A stretch of 64,000 nt of DNA from Glossina fuscipes (lineage: Eukaryota; Arthropoda; Insecta; Diptera; Glossinidae): NCBI RefSeq assembly GCF_014805625.2, contig NW_023998455.1, forward strand, positions 8,559,005 to 8,623,004, read 5' to 3'. Of the stretch, positions 1-14,300 are shown in pieces. The notes below the pieces were generated by a model. That model was not told the DNA's origin. It saw only the letters and a list, made by a program, of their open reading frames with translations, and ran no database searches. Within the stretch, counting starts at the first letter, position 1. Each line of letters opens with the position of its first letter. Both the position numbers and the translations under genes were made by a program.

Positions 1-504
1 TTTGTGGTTATTAGCAAGAAAAACAAAAAAAAGGAAAAAATTGAAACAATGTTCGGCCTATTGTCTTGATTTCGTACTTAACATTTTAAATTATTGTTTT
101 TTATTTCAATCTATAAATTTTTTTTAATTTTTGCTTTAGTCTCTGCCATCATAAAATCATTGACATTTTCCTATGTGTTGACGTTATTATAAAGGAAAAA
201 TAACAATTCCTATATTTAAATATAGACGCGCCCTTGTTAGTCTTCTTTAATCAGAGATAGACTTAAACGCATACACATACATACACACATACATAGTCCA
301 CACAATTGCAAGCTTCTCATAAACGATGACGTCTTTCTTTCGTTACAACATTTGTTCTTGTTTGTGTATTTTGTGCGCTTATATTAAATTTATTTAGAAG
401 AAACCCCACCCTGCGTATGAATTCCAATTACACACTTATTTTGTTGCGAAGAAAACAAAAGCAAGTGAATGAGTGAGCGATATATGCGATATGTGCGTCT
501 GATA

Positions 505-506
<2 letters not shown>

Positions 507-546
<40 letters not shown>
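507..546. repeat. (GT)20 microsatellite
   Basis: This is an uninterrupted GT dinucleotide run of 40 bases. Such runs are length-variable in flies. Both strands give spurious open frames rich in His/Thr or Cys/Val. Confidence 0.97.
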
Positions 547-548
<2 letters not shown>

Positions 549-2297
549 ATAGTAGTGTACAATGTGCAGTGTGTTGAAAAGAAGCACTTAATGACCTTAA
601 ATGTCAACAATGTGTGTTTGTGTGGTCAAGTTGTTTTCTATATTCTTTTATATTTAATTTTCTTTCATATTTATTCTTTTAAAAGGACACTGATGTATAT
701 CTTCTCATGAAAACGTATATTAGAATATTTGATTAATGGCAACAGAGTGAAAGTTGCGGTACTTTTGCTTTTATTTAAGAGAAAACTCCTTCAACCTTTG
801 GTATCTTTGGTAACAGGAATTGATTTACCTTTAATTACTGCATTTAATCCTAAGTGAATTCATATTAAAAGCAACCATTTATACTTAAATTCGGAGAGTA
901 TAAGATTTATGAATACCAATGATTGAAATACGATATGCTTCGGTCACACGCACTGTCCTTCATTTTGTATACCATACATGACATACATTCATTCTAATCA
1001 AAAGTACAAAATCTGACGACCATTTTAGCTAATGCCTTAGTGTGTGTTTTTCTTTGTGTCTTCCAAAATCGCGTAAGGTACATATAGGACATGTAGACTA
1101 CGATCCAAAGGATTCGTATACAACCAGAAAACCATCGATGGTCCGATCCCAATATTGAAAAAGCTTCATACGAAGTGATCATAAAGTTTGAAAATTTAAT
1201 ATGACTGACATTTAATACATAAGTGGAGGTGCTTAGGACACGAACATATAGTCTTTATACGTAAAACATGCACGCAGACATAGAAATTTAGTGACAAGAT
1301 TCAAGCTTGTTATATAAAGACTCACCCAGTTAAGGGTTTATGTGAACATATTTAGGTGTGAGTGTAAAGGCGCCTCTTCTCCATTAATGCGTACGGTTTA
1401 AAGAACTCTTGCACGAATATATCTGTTCGTGTTTAAGCTGCACTGTAAGGCAAACTTGCATGGACTTACTTGAAAGCCGGTTTTGTAATGTTTTGCGACC
1501 ATTTTTGCTTATTTTCCTCTGACTCGATTTTTGCTTAAGTGTAAGCTTCGTAGTGCTATTTTGGAAAAACGCATAATTTGGTTCTCGTTCGTTCGTCTCT
1601 TTCGTCATTTATATGTTTGCATACTACTCTACGTTTTTTGTTTCTTAACTCGAGAGAATGGCTTTATTAACATTGACGGCCACAAGGTCGACCAAAACTT
1701 GAGCGAAGCGAAACTCGAATCCAAAGTAAATCTATTTATGGGTTCGTTTTGGAAACTGTTAAAGTCAAAAAAACCCAGATGGTTCCCAAGGTATCTGCTT
1801 ACAAAAGTCTTATATCTGAAAAAAAAAAATGTTAAAAATACTATAATTTTCAAGTATTCCTCTCTTATGTTTATTATAATTTAATATTGTATATACAAAA
1901 GGATTGAACTAAGCTTATGTAAATGTCCTCTATAAAGATAATTCCCCCCTGCTTATTAAATTAAAACAAATGTTAAAATGAACATTATTTACCTTCTGTC
2001 ATGTAAATGGAAAATTTATTGCTGCTTATGGCCAGTCAATTAACATATTATTTAAATTTGTTCTCTAAAATTTCCAAAACTTTTATGAAGAGAAACGTAA
2101 AAGCATTTCGGGGTAAACACCTTACACAGCTAGTGTACGTGTAAGTTATATTTGGTTTCCAAATTGCTATTATAAACCAATTTTGACTAAAGCAGATAAA
2201 GAAATTAGACTGCTTTGCTATAGAAAAGCTCACTTTTCGTAGGAATGCTTATAGAAGAGGTTCAAGAGAACCATTTTCAATAAAGGCCATTCAGAAC

Positions 2298-2324
2298 GAG
2301 AGAGAGAGAGAGAGAGAGAGAGAG
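2298..2324. repeat. (GA)n microsatellite at the edge of a dispersed repeat
   Basis: This is a pure GA run of 27 bases. The sequence just to its right (to about 2420) resembles 30130-30260: both have an AAATTTCA(C/T) stretch, then TTGAACA, then TCTCAGAC and GACGGA-like runs. The similarity was judged by eye and is weak but ordered, suggesting two decayed copies of one dispersed repeat. Confidence 0.75.
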
Positions 2325-4320
2325 TATGCCAAATTTCATAAAGGTTTGCGGCTTTTATGTTGAACATAAGAATGTTTAAACGACATCTCAGACAGACGGA
2401 AGGGCAGACATATTTAATAGAAGTAGTATCTATCGTAAGTCCAGCTGGCTGTTACATACATTCTCAAAAACTTAAAATATTCTGCACCAGAAGTGGTATG
2501 AGACGTATTTATCAATTTTTTGGAGATCGCGATAATGAAAATCTCAAAAAAATGTTTGAAGGGAAAACGCGTTTCTTTACTATACTTAGAAGTCAGATGC
2601 AGGCATTTTTAAGCTATATATATGGTCAACTACTAGATAAACATGTTCATATCCAGGTGTAGATTATAAACATAAATCATCAACAAAATAAGCGGCGCTT
2701 AGAAACGAGTATCAGGCTTTCCGAAAAGTCTCGAATACCAAAGCGTTCTAAGCCTGCCCACCCGCATTTCTGTATGCATGCCGATTGAGGTAAAATAAAA
2801 CGTTTTGCTTTCTATTACCTACCAATTGAGTTCTATGCTCACAACACAAGCTTTCCGAATGTTACCTCCAATGGCAATCCAAGGCCTTGCCTATGAATAG
2901 CAAATAAAAATGATGACATAAAACCTAAAAATTTCCATTCGAATCTTGCATGGCTAGCGCTCGAATTCGATACAAAAATTATCAACCAACGCGCCTTCAT
3001 TTTCGTGTTCACTAAGCTTCAAGCGTCAGCCGGACTCAAATCGTAAAGCGAATGATTGATAGACGATGTGGAATGTATCGATAGCGAAGCAATGCGAGCA
3101 GTTATGTTATCAGAATTAAAATGACTGTTACAAGCTGAAAACTTTGTCCCGAAGAACAAATATTTCATTGCTAATGAAATAAAAAATCACTCCCTGATAT
3201 CGGTAACAGATGTAGGAAACGAGGGAAGTCCATTTGGGATCGATTTGATCCATGTTTTATACAACAAGACGCCAATATCGATGCGATACCAAGCAAAGTG
3301 CTATCCCCAGCATAATCACATCCTGTAAGTTTCCCTCATAAGAGAAAAAATCAAACGTCAAACGCAAAAGGGGAATTAACGCCCTTCCACGAGCCAACCT
3401 GATACAAAGTATTTATATTAAGCAGTGTAGTTTGCACTAGTTTTGTTATAGCCTCTACAGCACGCAGTAATACGTAAACCATGATTACTGACCATGTGAC
3501 CGACAGGAAATAGTGGATAGACTCGTCTGTCCGCTGCTAATATTTTCAAAAGCGAGACAATTAAATTAGAGATCCAAGCTTCAGGGCATACGTGCTTGAA
3601 ACTTTATTTTAAGTTAACAACATAGGAAGCAAAGCCCAAGGCAACTTTAATTTTTCTACAAAGCTTATGACGAAGTCGTTTGAACACAAGTGTAACATTT
3701 TTTGCCAAATATCGACTCAAACACTTCCTCAGACCCTAACAACACTACCCGTAAGTAAATTCGAAAAAATCTATAACAAATTTTTTTTTTAGTACAAAAA
3801 AGGTACAGTTCGTTATTGTTATTATATGAGCTGGTGCATTATAAAAATAACAACAACGACAATATTTTCTATTTAATTTTTTATTGAGACTTTATTGACG
3901 CGAATTGGTGTCAAGCACTGTAGGGAAACGACTAAAGAATGAGAAGCGAACCTAAGAAGTAACGTCACCACATAAGCATAACATGGAAGGTTGTCAGAAG
4001 GCCGCCTTCGAGCACTGTTGATATTAAGATGACGGCTAAGGGGGTGATGGCGGTGGTGGTGGTGATGTGTAGCGGTAATGGTGGAAAATATTATATAGAA
4101 AATAAACGAGTTCAATGTGCATAAACATATAAACATAGCATATTTTTCGAAAGCAGGTTAATAGACTATTTTCTGTTGTTATTTAAGTTTTATTTTTAAC
4201 ATAAAAAGAACAGAAAAATTTATTTCATGCTCTTCAGAACGACGGCAAAAAACAGTAAAGAAAAAAAAACAAATTTAGGTGAAAATGAAAAAGGAACAAA
4301 TTTAAATTGAGTTTTTTTTT

Positions 4321-4360
<40 letters not shown>

Positions 4361-4371
4361 CCTCTCTCTCT
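4321..4371. repeat. (CT)n microsatellite
   Basis: This is a CT-rich run of about 51 bases with two interruptions, preceded by a T run and followed by ordinary AT-rich sequence. A short TCTGAAA-type tandem lies just downstream at about 4438-4466. Confidence 0.95.
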
Positions 4372-5706
4372 TATCCTTTCTAGAGTTTTATAGTTTTGTA
4401 TTTATTCGACAAGAAAATAAGGAGGGATACAGCTGTAATCTGAAATCTGAAATCTGAAATAAAAATCTGACCTAAATAGAATCACGTACACGAAATACAA
4501 AAATAAATAAATAAAACACCTTTTTTAGTGTTTTTGGTTTCTAGATGATGCATGAAACGTATAAAAACAATGGTTGGGTATTAATAACCGTATACGCCTT
4601 GTTCATAGAACTATGTTTATCTCGCCAAAGTGCTCAAGCAGCAGGATCTCATTTAATTAAAGAGCGCATTTTAATTTGAGCCATGATTTATGACAAGGGA
4701 ATTAATTTTTGACGATTTCTTTTTAAAGCATTTTTTTCTATATTATATATCAATCATACATATATAAGGCGCCAAATGACTCATTAATTGGAAACTAAGC
4801 ACTTTTTTTTTTTACTTTGAGAGGATGGAAGAAGAACAACTCAAATTAAAATTTAAAAGGTGGAATATGATAAGGTATTGAAATCTACTATCACAAGAGG
4901 GATAGCTTACTTCCTTTTAGCGAAGGTCTTTTTAGATTTTAGAACTAAGATAAGCGTACAAATAATGTAACGATTGTATTTACGCTAATCCCACCGCCTT
5001 GTTAACGAGAAGTTGCGCATGTCAAAATAGATATTTAAGGAGGATGACTATACTCGTCAAACACAGATGATGTGTAATATGAATAGTAGGTTGCAATGAA
5101 ACGACTGGACAAAATGACAAAAATATTTTCTAAAATGCGTTACTATGCCAAGTACACATTCACAGCGATAATATTTGATGAGAAAATCCGACATGGACGG
5201 ATGGACGAACCTTGTCACATATGCGAGGCATACGCAATTAATTGCTCAAACAAGAATTTTCGCAATTGAACTCACAGTTCCTATTGCAAACGAAGTTACC
5301 TTAACAGCTATTGAACTAACGCGAAATCTTTTTAAAGTTTCACATATTCGTTTTATCAAGAAATTTTCAAATCTAAGTCGCTGTGATTAAACAATGCGGG
5401 CCTGTTGAAGCGTGAACTAATTCTTAATGAAAATCACATAATAATGTGGGAAGCATGCGTAAAATTGAACCAGTGTTTGGCTTTTTCTTCTGCCAACAAC
5501 ATGCATTTGAAATCAATTTCTATCTATATGTATATATATATATACATATACATATCTTTGTTTATATACGTATGCATAAGTATATTATGTAAGTTATTCA
5601 CAAATATATTCTATTTGCCCCATGACTTGCCGTACACTGACTTTGGAAGCAAGCCATTTATCTCCTATTTACTTAAAGAAAATATATATAAAAAATATAT
5701 AAACAG

Positions 5707-5733
5707 ACAACAACAACAACAACAACAACAACA
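5707..5733. repeat. (CAA)9 trinucleotide repeat
   Basis: CAA triplets are repeated without interruption. In one frame they would encode polyglutamine, but no surrounding coding context supports a gene here. Confidence 0.9.
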
Positions 5734-7761
5734 CTAACGGGCAACCATAACGCTAAGAGGACACAAAGTGCTTATTTTAAGTCACTAAAGTTGCAACAAA
5801 CTTTTCCATACAACTGTCAATTTTATGTAAGTGAAAACTCTCGATGTTGTGAAGAAATCATAAAACATTTTCTATAAAACATAGATATTTTCTCATATAT
5901 TAGCATACGTCGATGCTTTTTTCTTCTACTTTTCTTCTCTTCAATAATTCCCATAAACTATGCACACCGTTATTGCCATCAATTATATGCAGCGAAAGAA
6001 AGAAACTCCAACTTATGCGGAAACATACTTACGTGAGCATATATGCAGGCTTGTTTGTACTCATACTCCTGTGCAAAGGCATTTAAAAGACTAGATATTT
6101 TCAGACGGTTACGAGCATTTAAAAATTCTTCTACAAAGACGACACAACTTATGTGCTTTTTTTGTCTATTTCTGTGAAATTGTGTTTAATGTCCATTAGG
6201 CAAGCGAGGAAGACAATTCAAAATCTTCTACTTAATACTTCGTTTGAATAATAGTGAGAAAAGATGAATCCCTTCCATATCCCAGCAAACTAATTTGCAT
6301 GGGGTTGTGCTCGTTTCATTCATTAAAACGGAGAACGAAACGAGAATTCCGTTATATATTTAATTAGATCGGGTTTTAGTCCGTCACTTCCGGCCAGAGC
6401 TAAACACTATTCGCAACTGCTGCTAGCACTTATTTGCAACAACACGAATGTTTACCTCCAAAATTCTTTCCGGCTCGTTTTCGCACATATTAAGATGTAA
6501 CCTTAAAAATATATTCGCAGAAACGTCCCGTATGCATGCACATCAAATACAGCGGATGCTGTTTGATGAATAAATAATTCATTAATTTTTTTCTTTTTTT
6601 AATTAGGCAATAAATTGAATTTTTCCAAAAAAAATTCACATCTTCCTACGACGATTACATTTGCAACAAAATAAAAGCGATTGTTTTTTATTTTAAAACT
6701 TGTTTTTAGTAATTGTCAAGTTCACAATTATAAATTAGCATGAGAATAAAACAAACTTCGCACCTACATATCGGATACTCAGGTAGTCAGCTAACAATAA
6801 AAATTTCAGCAGAAAATAGATAAAGCAAATGAAAAAGTTATATTCGCTTTGGAGAGAATCTTGGACACCCATCATTTCGGTACATCGTTAAAACCTGAAA
6901 GTGACAAACATTCAATCCAACCTTTTTCAATATCCAAATAATGAAGTGCTTCACAATATCAGCTGCAAAATATAATTCTTGTGAAAGTTTACGAAGTACA
7001 TAAGTCATACAAGAACATAGTTTAGTACAATCAATCCAAGAAGATAATAAGTAAATGTTACGGCAAGGCAAGGAATATAATAGAGGTGCTTAACCTCCAA
7101 GTGGAACAATATGGTGATGCGCATACGTTTAATAAAAACGAATAAAAAGACTAGGGTCACCATAAAATACCCTACACCACCCTACAGTTATTCATTAAGT
7201 AAGGTTTTACATCGGAAGTGAAGCGAAAAAATGATCGAATCCGAACAGCGAACGCGACACACAGACGGTGCGGAGATGGATGTGATTTGCAAATCCTCCT
7301 AACTGTCGTATTGCGTATATGCGCGTTGGCTTTATATAACCTCTTACCACAAGTAAAGTAAGCTATGCAGACTTAAAACATTTATTAAAATAATCTGAGG
7401 ACCAAAAATAAAGTTATTTCTAAAGAGAAGGTCCAGTATGTGATACGTTATCCATCGTCTTATCTCGTAGGATTCATTTAGAAGAGACATTGCCAAGGAA
7501 CTTACGTGATTACTCACTCAGATAAGCATATAAACAACCGAACAAAAGAAACCGATCGATAAAATTAGCATACATTAGTCTCTTATAGTAACGAAATATA
7601 TTTTTTTTCAAATTTAATTGCAACTATTTTAAGTTGTATATATACATTCGCAACATAGGGACTCAAAAATATTTTCATCTCATTACTGTATAAATTTATT
7701 TACAATACATATGTATATATATATTTATTTACATAAATTTATATATTATATACATTATTAA

Positions 7762-7770
<9 letters not shown>

Positions 7771-7794
<24 letters not shown>
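7771..7794. repeat. (TA)12 microsatellite
   Basis: This is an uninterrupted TA run within a broader AT-only stretch (about 7680-7800). Confidence 0.93.
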
Positions 7795-7795
<1 letters not shown>

Positions 7796-10700
7796 ATAGA
7801 AGATCGAATGCTTGTAAAAACATCAAAACATCATTCAGTCACAAGCAGTTACAATCATTTGAGCTTAACTTGTACAAAAACAGTCAACACACACATTGCA
7901 ACCTTGTTGCTCATGATGCATGTGATGATTGTGTAAGTTCGTAATATGGCGTTATTGTTGCTATTGTTGTTACTATTATTATAAATTCTAAATGTTTGCA
8001 TAATAAAAATGACTGCATAAATGCAAGTCAATGAGTGAGAGAGTCCCTGACTCATGTCGGAGTTTGATTTAGTGATGCGCTCTAAAGCACCATCAATTTA
8101 TTTGTAATCATTTATTTGCGCATACACATGTAAGTATGTTACATGCATATATAATCAAGCAGAGCACCATGATTCACGTAGTTTTTCATTATACTTTTAT
8201 TCTTATTTTTTCTTATATTTATATATTTAAAAGTCCTAGGATTTCACATAATTTAAATAATTGCACCCCGCCTTAAAAGAAATATTCGCGCAAATTTCAA
8301 TTTACTCTTAATTGCAGCCAATGCCTCACAGACGCAAAACCTTTCGAGCTTACCGTCTCGGATGGGTTACTAACTGCACACCATACTACTATTTATTTCT
8401 CTTTGAACTTATTTAGAGTATAAAAAATAAATTCTATACCTAAAAGTCGAATGACCACTCGCGGCTAGAGGTACGGGCTCTTAACTTTTTCAAAAGAAGA
8501 CAAGATAGTTAGCGCAGCCCATTTAATAAAATTGAGAAAATTTTATTGACACTATATTCTCGAGGATATTTGTGGCTTCTGCAAAGTTATACAAGAACGA
8601 TGCAGATCTGCTTGGCCTTCATTGCTTGGATGTCGAAGTTAAGACACATGTCCGTATCTGCTTACATTCAAGCTTAACGAATCAGACACTTTTCGCCAAG
8701 TGCTTGTCGCGCAAGTAATTTTCCAAAATTCCAAAGTTTCAGTTTCGAGAAATCGTATTTAGAGAAATCGACTACGACATGGGATAAAAAGTATTCGGAT
8801 CTTATCGTCCCTGGTTATTCAACTTGTTTTCAATTAATTCATATTATCTCCGATAAATAACGGTATTATTATTATTATCATTTTTTTTTCTTAAGTAAAC
8901 ACACCTACAAAATGTTATAATTTATGAATTTATTTATGGATTTTTGATAGCATTCCAACAATTTCACACACATAGATTTTTCGCAAGAAACTTTTTCATA
9001 TATTAATAAAATATTTTTCACATATAATTACCTAAGTATTGACACTCATGATTATTGCTTTTTGATAAGTTGCTAATAAAACAAATTCACGCAAATCTGC
9101 TTTAATTGCTTACGAAGCTTTAGAAGAGTTTGACGATACTCTCGTTTGCGAAGAAATACATTCGCACGTGTAGAGAACGGATTTATATTTTTTGTACGTT
9201 CTATGTGTGTAGACATGTAGACATTTAGACATAACTATCGCAAATTCATTACCAATTGAAGGTTGTTTATGTATCTGGCATTTATAAAGATTAACGATGT
9301 GCACTTCAATTATTTTACATTAGAAAAAGAAAAACAACAAAATGCATATCGACTACAGCTTCACTTTCCATTACCAAACAAACTGAAATAAAATACGTTT
9401 AGACATATTCTAAAGTCGTCACAAATTGTAATAGCAAAGTCAGCTGAATAACATAATTAATGCTCTCTATTATGCGTTCAAATAACGATTTTTAGGTAGG
9501 GAGAGAAGGATAGAAGTAGGCATGAAGCATTCCAGAACAAGTAGGTGAGAATGCCGAGCAAGCATTTTGAACCTGTTAAGGGACTTAATTGGTGGACTAA
9601 TCTCCTTTACCTCTGTAGAATACTTGCCGGGAATGCAACTATAACGGAGCATTACACAGCCCACATTACATTGCTGCTCGTGGATGCCGAGAGTATCGAA
9701 CACGCTTTTGTCGTCCATAAGCATACGAGGAATCTTTCACGGTATTCGTTCGAGCGTCTCCAAGCAAAATTTGTAGACTCCCGTCAACATATGCGAGTTA
9801 TACTTTAGTTTTAACTGGATTTCGGTGATCTAAAAGGTACGGATATCGGCGGCAGTGCATACGCTATTGACTCGATATTTTGACACTTCTAATATACGTT
9901 CTGCGCAACGAACATAATTTTGTATTCTCATGTGCAGGACATCTGTCGATGCTTTTACATTGACACTGCCAAGGGTTAGGACTTGCTCGTCCCTCCTCAG
10001 TTTTTCTTAAACATGCATGCATTTTTGGGAAAATTTGAAAACAGGTTTTAAAAAATTCTTCTTTGCAAAAGAATCAGATTCGCTTTAGACCTCATCAGTC
10101 CAATGTTGAAGTAACAACCAAATGTACTATATATACAGTGAGAACTAAATTTAAAATCTAAAAAGTGAACAAGTCAAACTAAATGATTATTAATAAGGAG
10201 AGCACTGGATGTTATCTTCCTGCACCCTCTAATTAAGGGAGTAATTGAACACATTCAGCGCAATTTTGCTTACATTGAAATAATAAAAGAAACTTTGGAA
10301 AGAAGTCGCAATGATCGCCCTATCAACTTAATATGGCCTCAAGAGCTTTACTTTGACTTTGTTGAATAATGACATTGGCAAAGGCGTATTTTTTGTATTT
10401 TATTTTTATACCTGACTCCGTTTAGGCACTGTATCATTAGTTACTTTTCACCCAATTTCTTCCGTTGATAATAAATTGTTCGGTTCAGTCATCAATGCAT
10501 GATCAATTATCATAACAGATCGTTAACACTTAAACTTAAGGAAGATGAAGCACATACGACTTGAAATTGTGATCATATAGGAAAACATGTTTTTGTTATG
10601 AACTTGTTGCGGTGTTCTCATAACGCACATTTAACGCCTATGTCATTTAAATCTTTGCAGCCATATTTCATACCCATACAGATGCTGAATGAGCGATACT

Positions 10701-11357
10701 TCATCTTAATTGTTTCTTTCGTTCGTTTGACCCATTACTTGGCTTGTTAAAAACTTAACTCTCTTAAGCTTAGCTATACACTTTAAATGATTTAATTGAT
10801 AATCAATTTTATTGTTTGTCACTCGGTTGACAATTTTTCATTTTTTATTTCTGTTCGCTTTTTATACTCAACTATTTCCAGGCGAAATATCAAGAAGAAT
10901 GAAAAATAAGACCCTTCTCTGGCTTATTGATTTTTTTAACTTCAGGCTCGGATGAGATTTTACGTTACTTATAAAGCGATTTAACAGGTGTTTGTAGATA
11001 AGAATTTTGTTTGTTTTTTTTTTTTGCCTTTGCTGCTGTCAAACTTTGTGATTATCGGAACGCATTGTGGATATAAATTCTGCCTAAACGAAAAAAGAAA
11101 TTAATAATGTTTGTAAATGCAGTAGAAAGCCTCACAAATTTTCTCGACGATGGTGTGGACGCCACACACATGGGATGAGTTCATATTGGAATTACTGAGA
11201 ACTGAGTGAGGAAGAAAAAAAAGTTTAAATAAACGTTTGACGATGACAACTTAATCTAATATCTCGGTTGTAATACCGCACACAAGATAACAAGCAATAA
11301 AATTCAACAATCATTGTTGTTATTATGGACAAAAAACGGAGTTGTTGCCATTGTGGG

Positions 11358-11367
11358 NNNNNNNNNN
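11358..11367. other. Assembly gap of ten N
   Basis: Ten unknown bases mark a scaffold join or an unresolved site. The 11 bases TCATTGTTGTT at 11311-11321 are the exact reverse complement of 11368-11378, which begins right after the gap, so a hairpin-forming sequence may have broken the assembly. Confidence 0.98.
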
Positions 11368-14300
11368 AACAACAATGAAATTTTTATTTAATTTATTAAA
11401 ATCCTTATAATAGTGTTGCGATAACATGGAAAAAAATGTTTAACAATTTAACGAGCCTCATGAGTTGACAGCAAACATTGTAAACGGACAGACACACAAA
11501 TACATATGTGTCCTCATGGACTTTAAAGATATATAAATCTTTCAGTAGGACATTTAACATACACCACCGCCGAAGCTACTATACAAACCAAAGCCAAACT
11601 CTAATGATTAAATATAATACACATACAAACAATGAGGACATTATTAGAAAGCTATTAGTTAAACCGAGTCGAGGGCAATCAATACGCCAATAAAGAAACC
11701 CATACCCATACGTTCATATCTGTTGCTGAGCTTTTAAACCATGCGATCATGAACGAGAGTCTTGCCTTCCTATAAAACAAACAAAATTAAGCAGTATTGG
11801 CGGTTGCTTGGCTAGTGGAAGATAGTACACACAATAGCACACACAGCAGCCGCGCTTTCTTGCCAGCACAACGACCGCCAAACTGCTAACACAACAAACA
11901 TCGTATACAACGGCCGGCTAGTCATCTGAAAGCATTTTAACAGTTTAATTTCCAAATCACCGCTATTTACTAACCAAACACATGTATGCACATGTACTTT
12001 GTGTCACAAAAACCAACAGCAATACTATCAAAAAGCAAAAGAGAAGAAAAAAAACTTGACAGTCAACTCCTACAACTTGCAGAGGCAATCTTAATAACTG
12101 GTACGAAAAAAGGACAGAGCAGCAAAGAAGAAAAAAACAATTTGGTTTGTATATCTCTCTCTCTCTCTTTCTCTCTCTATTTTTTTTTTCCTTTAATCTT
12201 ATACGTTTTTTGCCGACTCTGATAATTTGAAAATTTAGATTTAAAGTCTTTCTTAGCGAAACGAAAGCGAGCTGGATTGTTGTGTGCGTAACATTTCCCG
12301 CGTAATCAAACACACTGTAAAGTAAAAATATTAAATTATTTTAAATGAATACAACGAGAAGAAAGTGTGAAAGTGTTATGTATGCAGAAATATTTTTTCG
12401 AAACGTTTCAGTGAAATGAAATTCAACAAAACAAATTCTAGACCGATTCATTGACCGTAAGGCAACGTATTTTTCTTATAAACAAATAGCTGCGTCTACT
12501 GTACGTTATTTTTGCTCCTCCTAGAGGCATGTCTACGTTAGTTAGGTGAAGCAAACTAAACCACATTCGGTCTTTTAATTAACCGCATTTCTAAGCGTCA
12601 TCATAAAAACCACCCCAGTCACACGGCAGCCACAAATATCTCTTGATTGTGACTACTGCTCCCGAATATCAAATTTAATGCAATCACAAATGTTAAGGCT
12701 AGTGACTGTCCGTTGGCCGGTTGACTGTGAATGTAAAATTTTATAAATTTCGGACCCTTAGCGAGTGAGGGGTTTCTGTAAAGAAATTAGAATCTAGGGC
12801 TGATGACGCAAGTCATTGAAAAACTACATTCTGAGCCTTCACTTATCAATTTAATTAATTTGCCAGAGGTACGCGAAAACTCCAAGCACCCAACAACGAT
12901 AATTTTCGTGATGTTGTCATACCAAGTAGCGAATAGTGGGTAAAATAGTGAAAAGTGTAGATAGCAGTTCCGAGAACAAACCGATGAGATTTTAGAAAAT
13001 TTACGTTTCTTGAAACCGTCGCTTCATTCTTTCCAATAGGCTTCGTTCTGATATCTGGCGGCACGGCATGTCATTTAATTCTTTTGGGGTTTGTAGTCCT
13101 AATTTATTTTCCATCTACCATCGGCTCCTTAGTTAATTTGCAAAGAAAACGCCACAAGTGGTTGCAATAGACACTGATATCGGAATAAGTGAAATGTAAA
13201 ACTTCGGGATATGAACTCGGCGAATGTCCTAGAAGAGCGAACAATGATAAATTCTGACACATTTCGGGTTAGCAAGAGACGGAAACATTCAACCATTTTA
13301 AATGATATAATGCCGACTTTGGCCCGACGAACAGGTTGATGTAAAAATACGATATCGAACCACAGTCAACACACGCGCGGAAAGGCTTAAATTAACGGGA
13401 CAACTAACTGCGAACTAACATTGTTAAGACCAAAACCAATTTTCATTTGGTTCCGTATATAGAGATTATACGTCAGATTAGTTAAGTTAGTTAAGTTACT
13501 TTACATAGTCTAGGTTTAGATAGATTATCCCCTATAGGCTTTAGGAAGATTATGTAGATGTAGGCCAGGGATGAAAAACAGAGGCAATGACGATCTCTTT
13601 TTTTACTAGCAACCGCTGCACCAACAACGCTCGGCCGACAAAGGTCTATAAGAGTAAAATAAACTAAAACGAGAGCTCTAAAGTCATTCCATTAATCAAC
13701 GAAATCCTGTTTGACGGCTAAGCAAGTAAGTAAAGCCAATGATCGCTTTGAATATAAGTGAGCAAAGTTAACGAAATATAATTTTATAGAATAAAGTGAT
13801 CTAGATACGAGCGTGGAAGCTTTATATACATGAATTAAGTGAAATTAAGTGAAGTGTCATTTGTCCGAATGCCAGATTATCCGGAGGGAGACTTTTGCTT
13901 AGAAAAGATTCCCAATCGAAAATACAATTTTTCTTGTGAGATGAACCCTCCGAGCCGACGAGGAGCGAAGGCGACCCGAAAATTTGTGCCTTACAGAAGG
14001 TTATCGGTTATCTCGAGATATTCGATTTTAGACATTTAAGGTAGAAAAAGAGGGATGAGCTGGTTGTTCTTTTGCTTTGTTTTTTTTTTTTTTTTTTTTA
14101 ATTTGCTGAAGTGTTTTTTTGTGGGAATTCGAAATTTCTTTCATAATTAAAATAAAATTTGTGTTTAAGTTAGACAAATTTCTTTTAAATTTTTAAACTT
14201 TTTATAGGTCTTCTGTGTAAGTTGCAGCCAACAATGTTCCTTCTGATGGAATGTTGCTGTCATGTTTTAAATCACATTGGAATGCGTTTGCTGTGTTATT

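Larger units (their letters stand above)
1..11357. other. Gene-free AT-rich stretch (left part)
   Basis: I see no gene here. Open frames are short, lack family resemblance and mostly run through simple repeats, for example a histidine-rich antisense frame over the GGT/GAT-rich run near 4020-4080. The stretch holds several microsatellites listed separately and one TATCGATA octamer at 3076-3083. It could be intergenic, or a long intron of a gene whose exons lie outside the window; the sequence does not distinguish these. Confidence 0.6.

Noticed and set aside
3873..4136. Antisense 87-codon frame with a histidine run
   Set aside because: The His run comes from a GGT/GAT repeat. No splice partners, conserved motif or promoter support a gene.
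9470..9808. Overlapping sense and antisense frames of 84-87 codons
   Set aside because: Neither resembles a known protein, there are no splice sites in compatible phase, and no poly(A) or promoter context.
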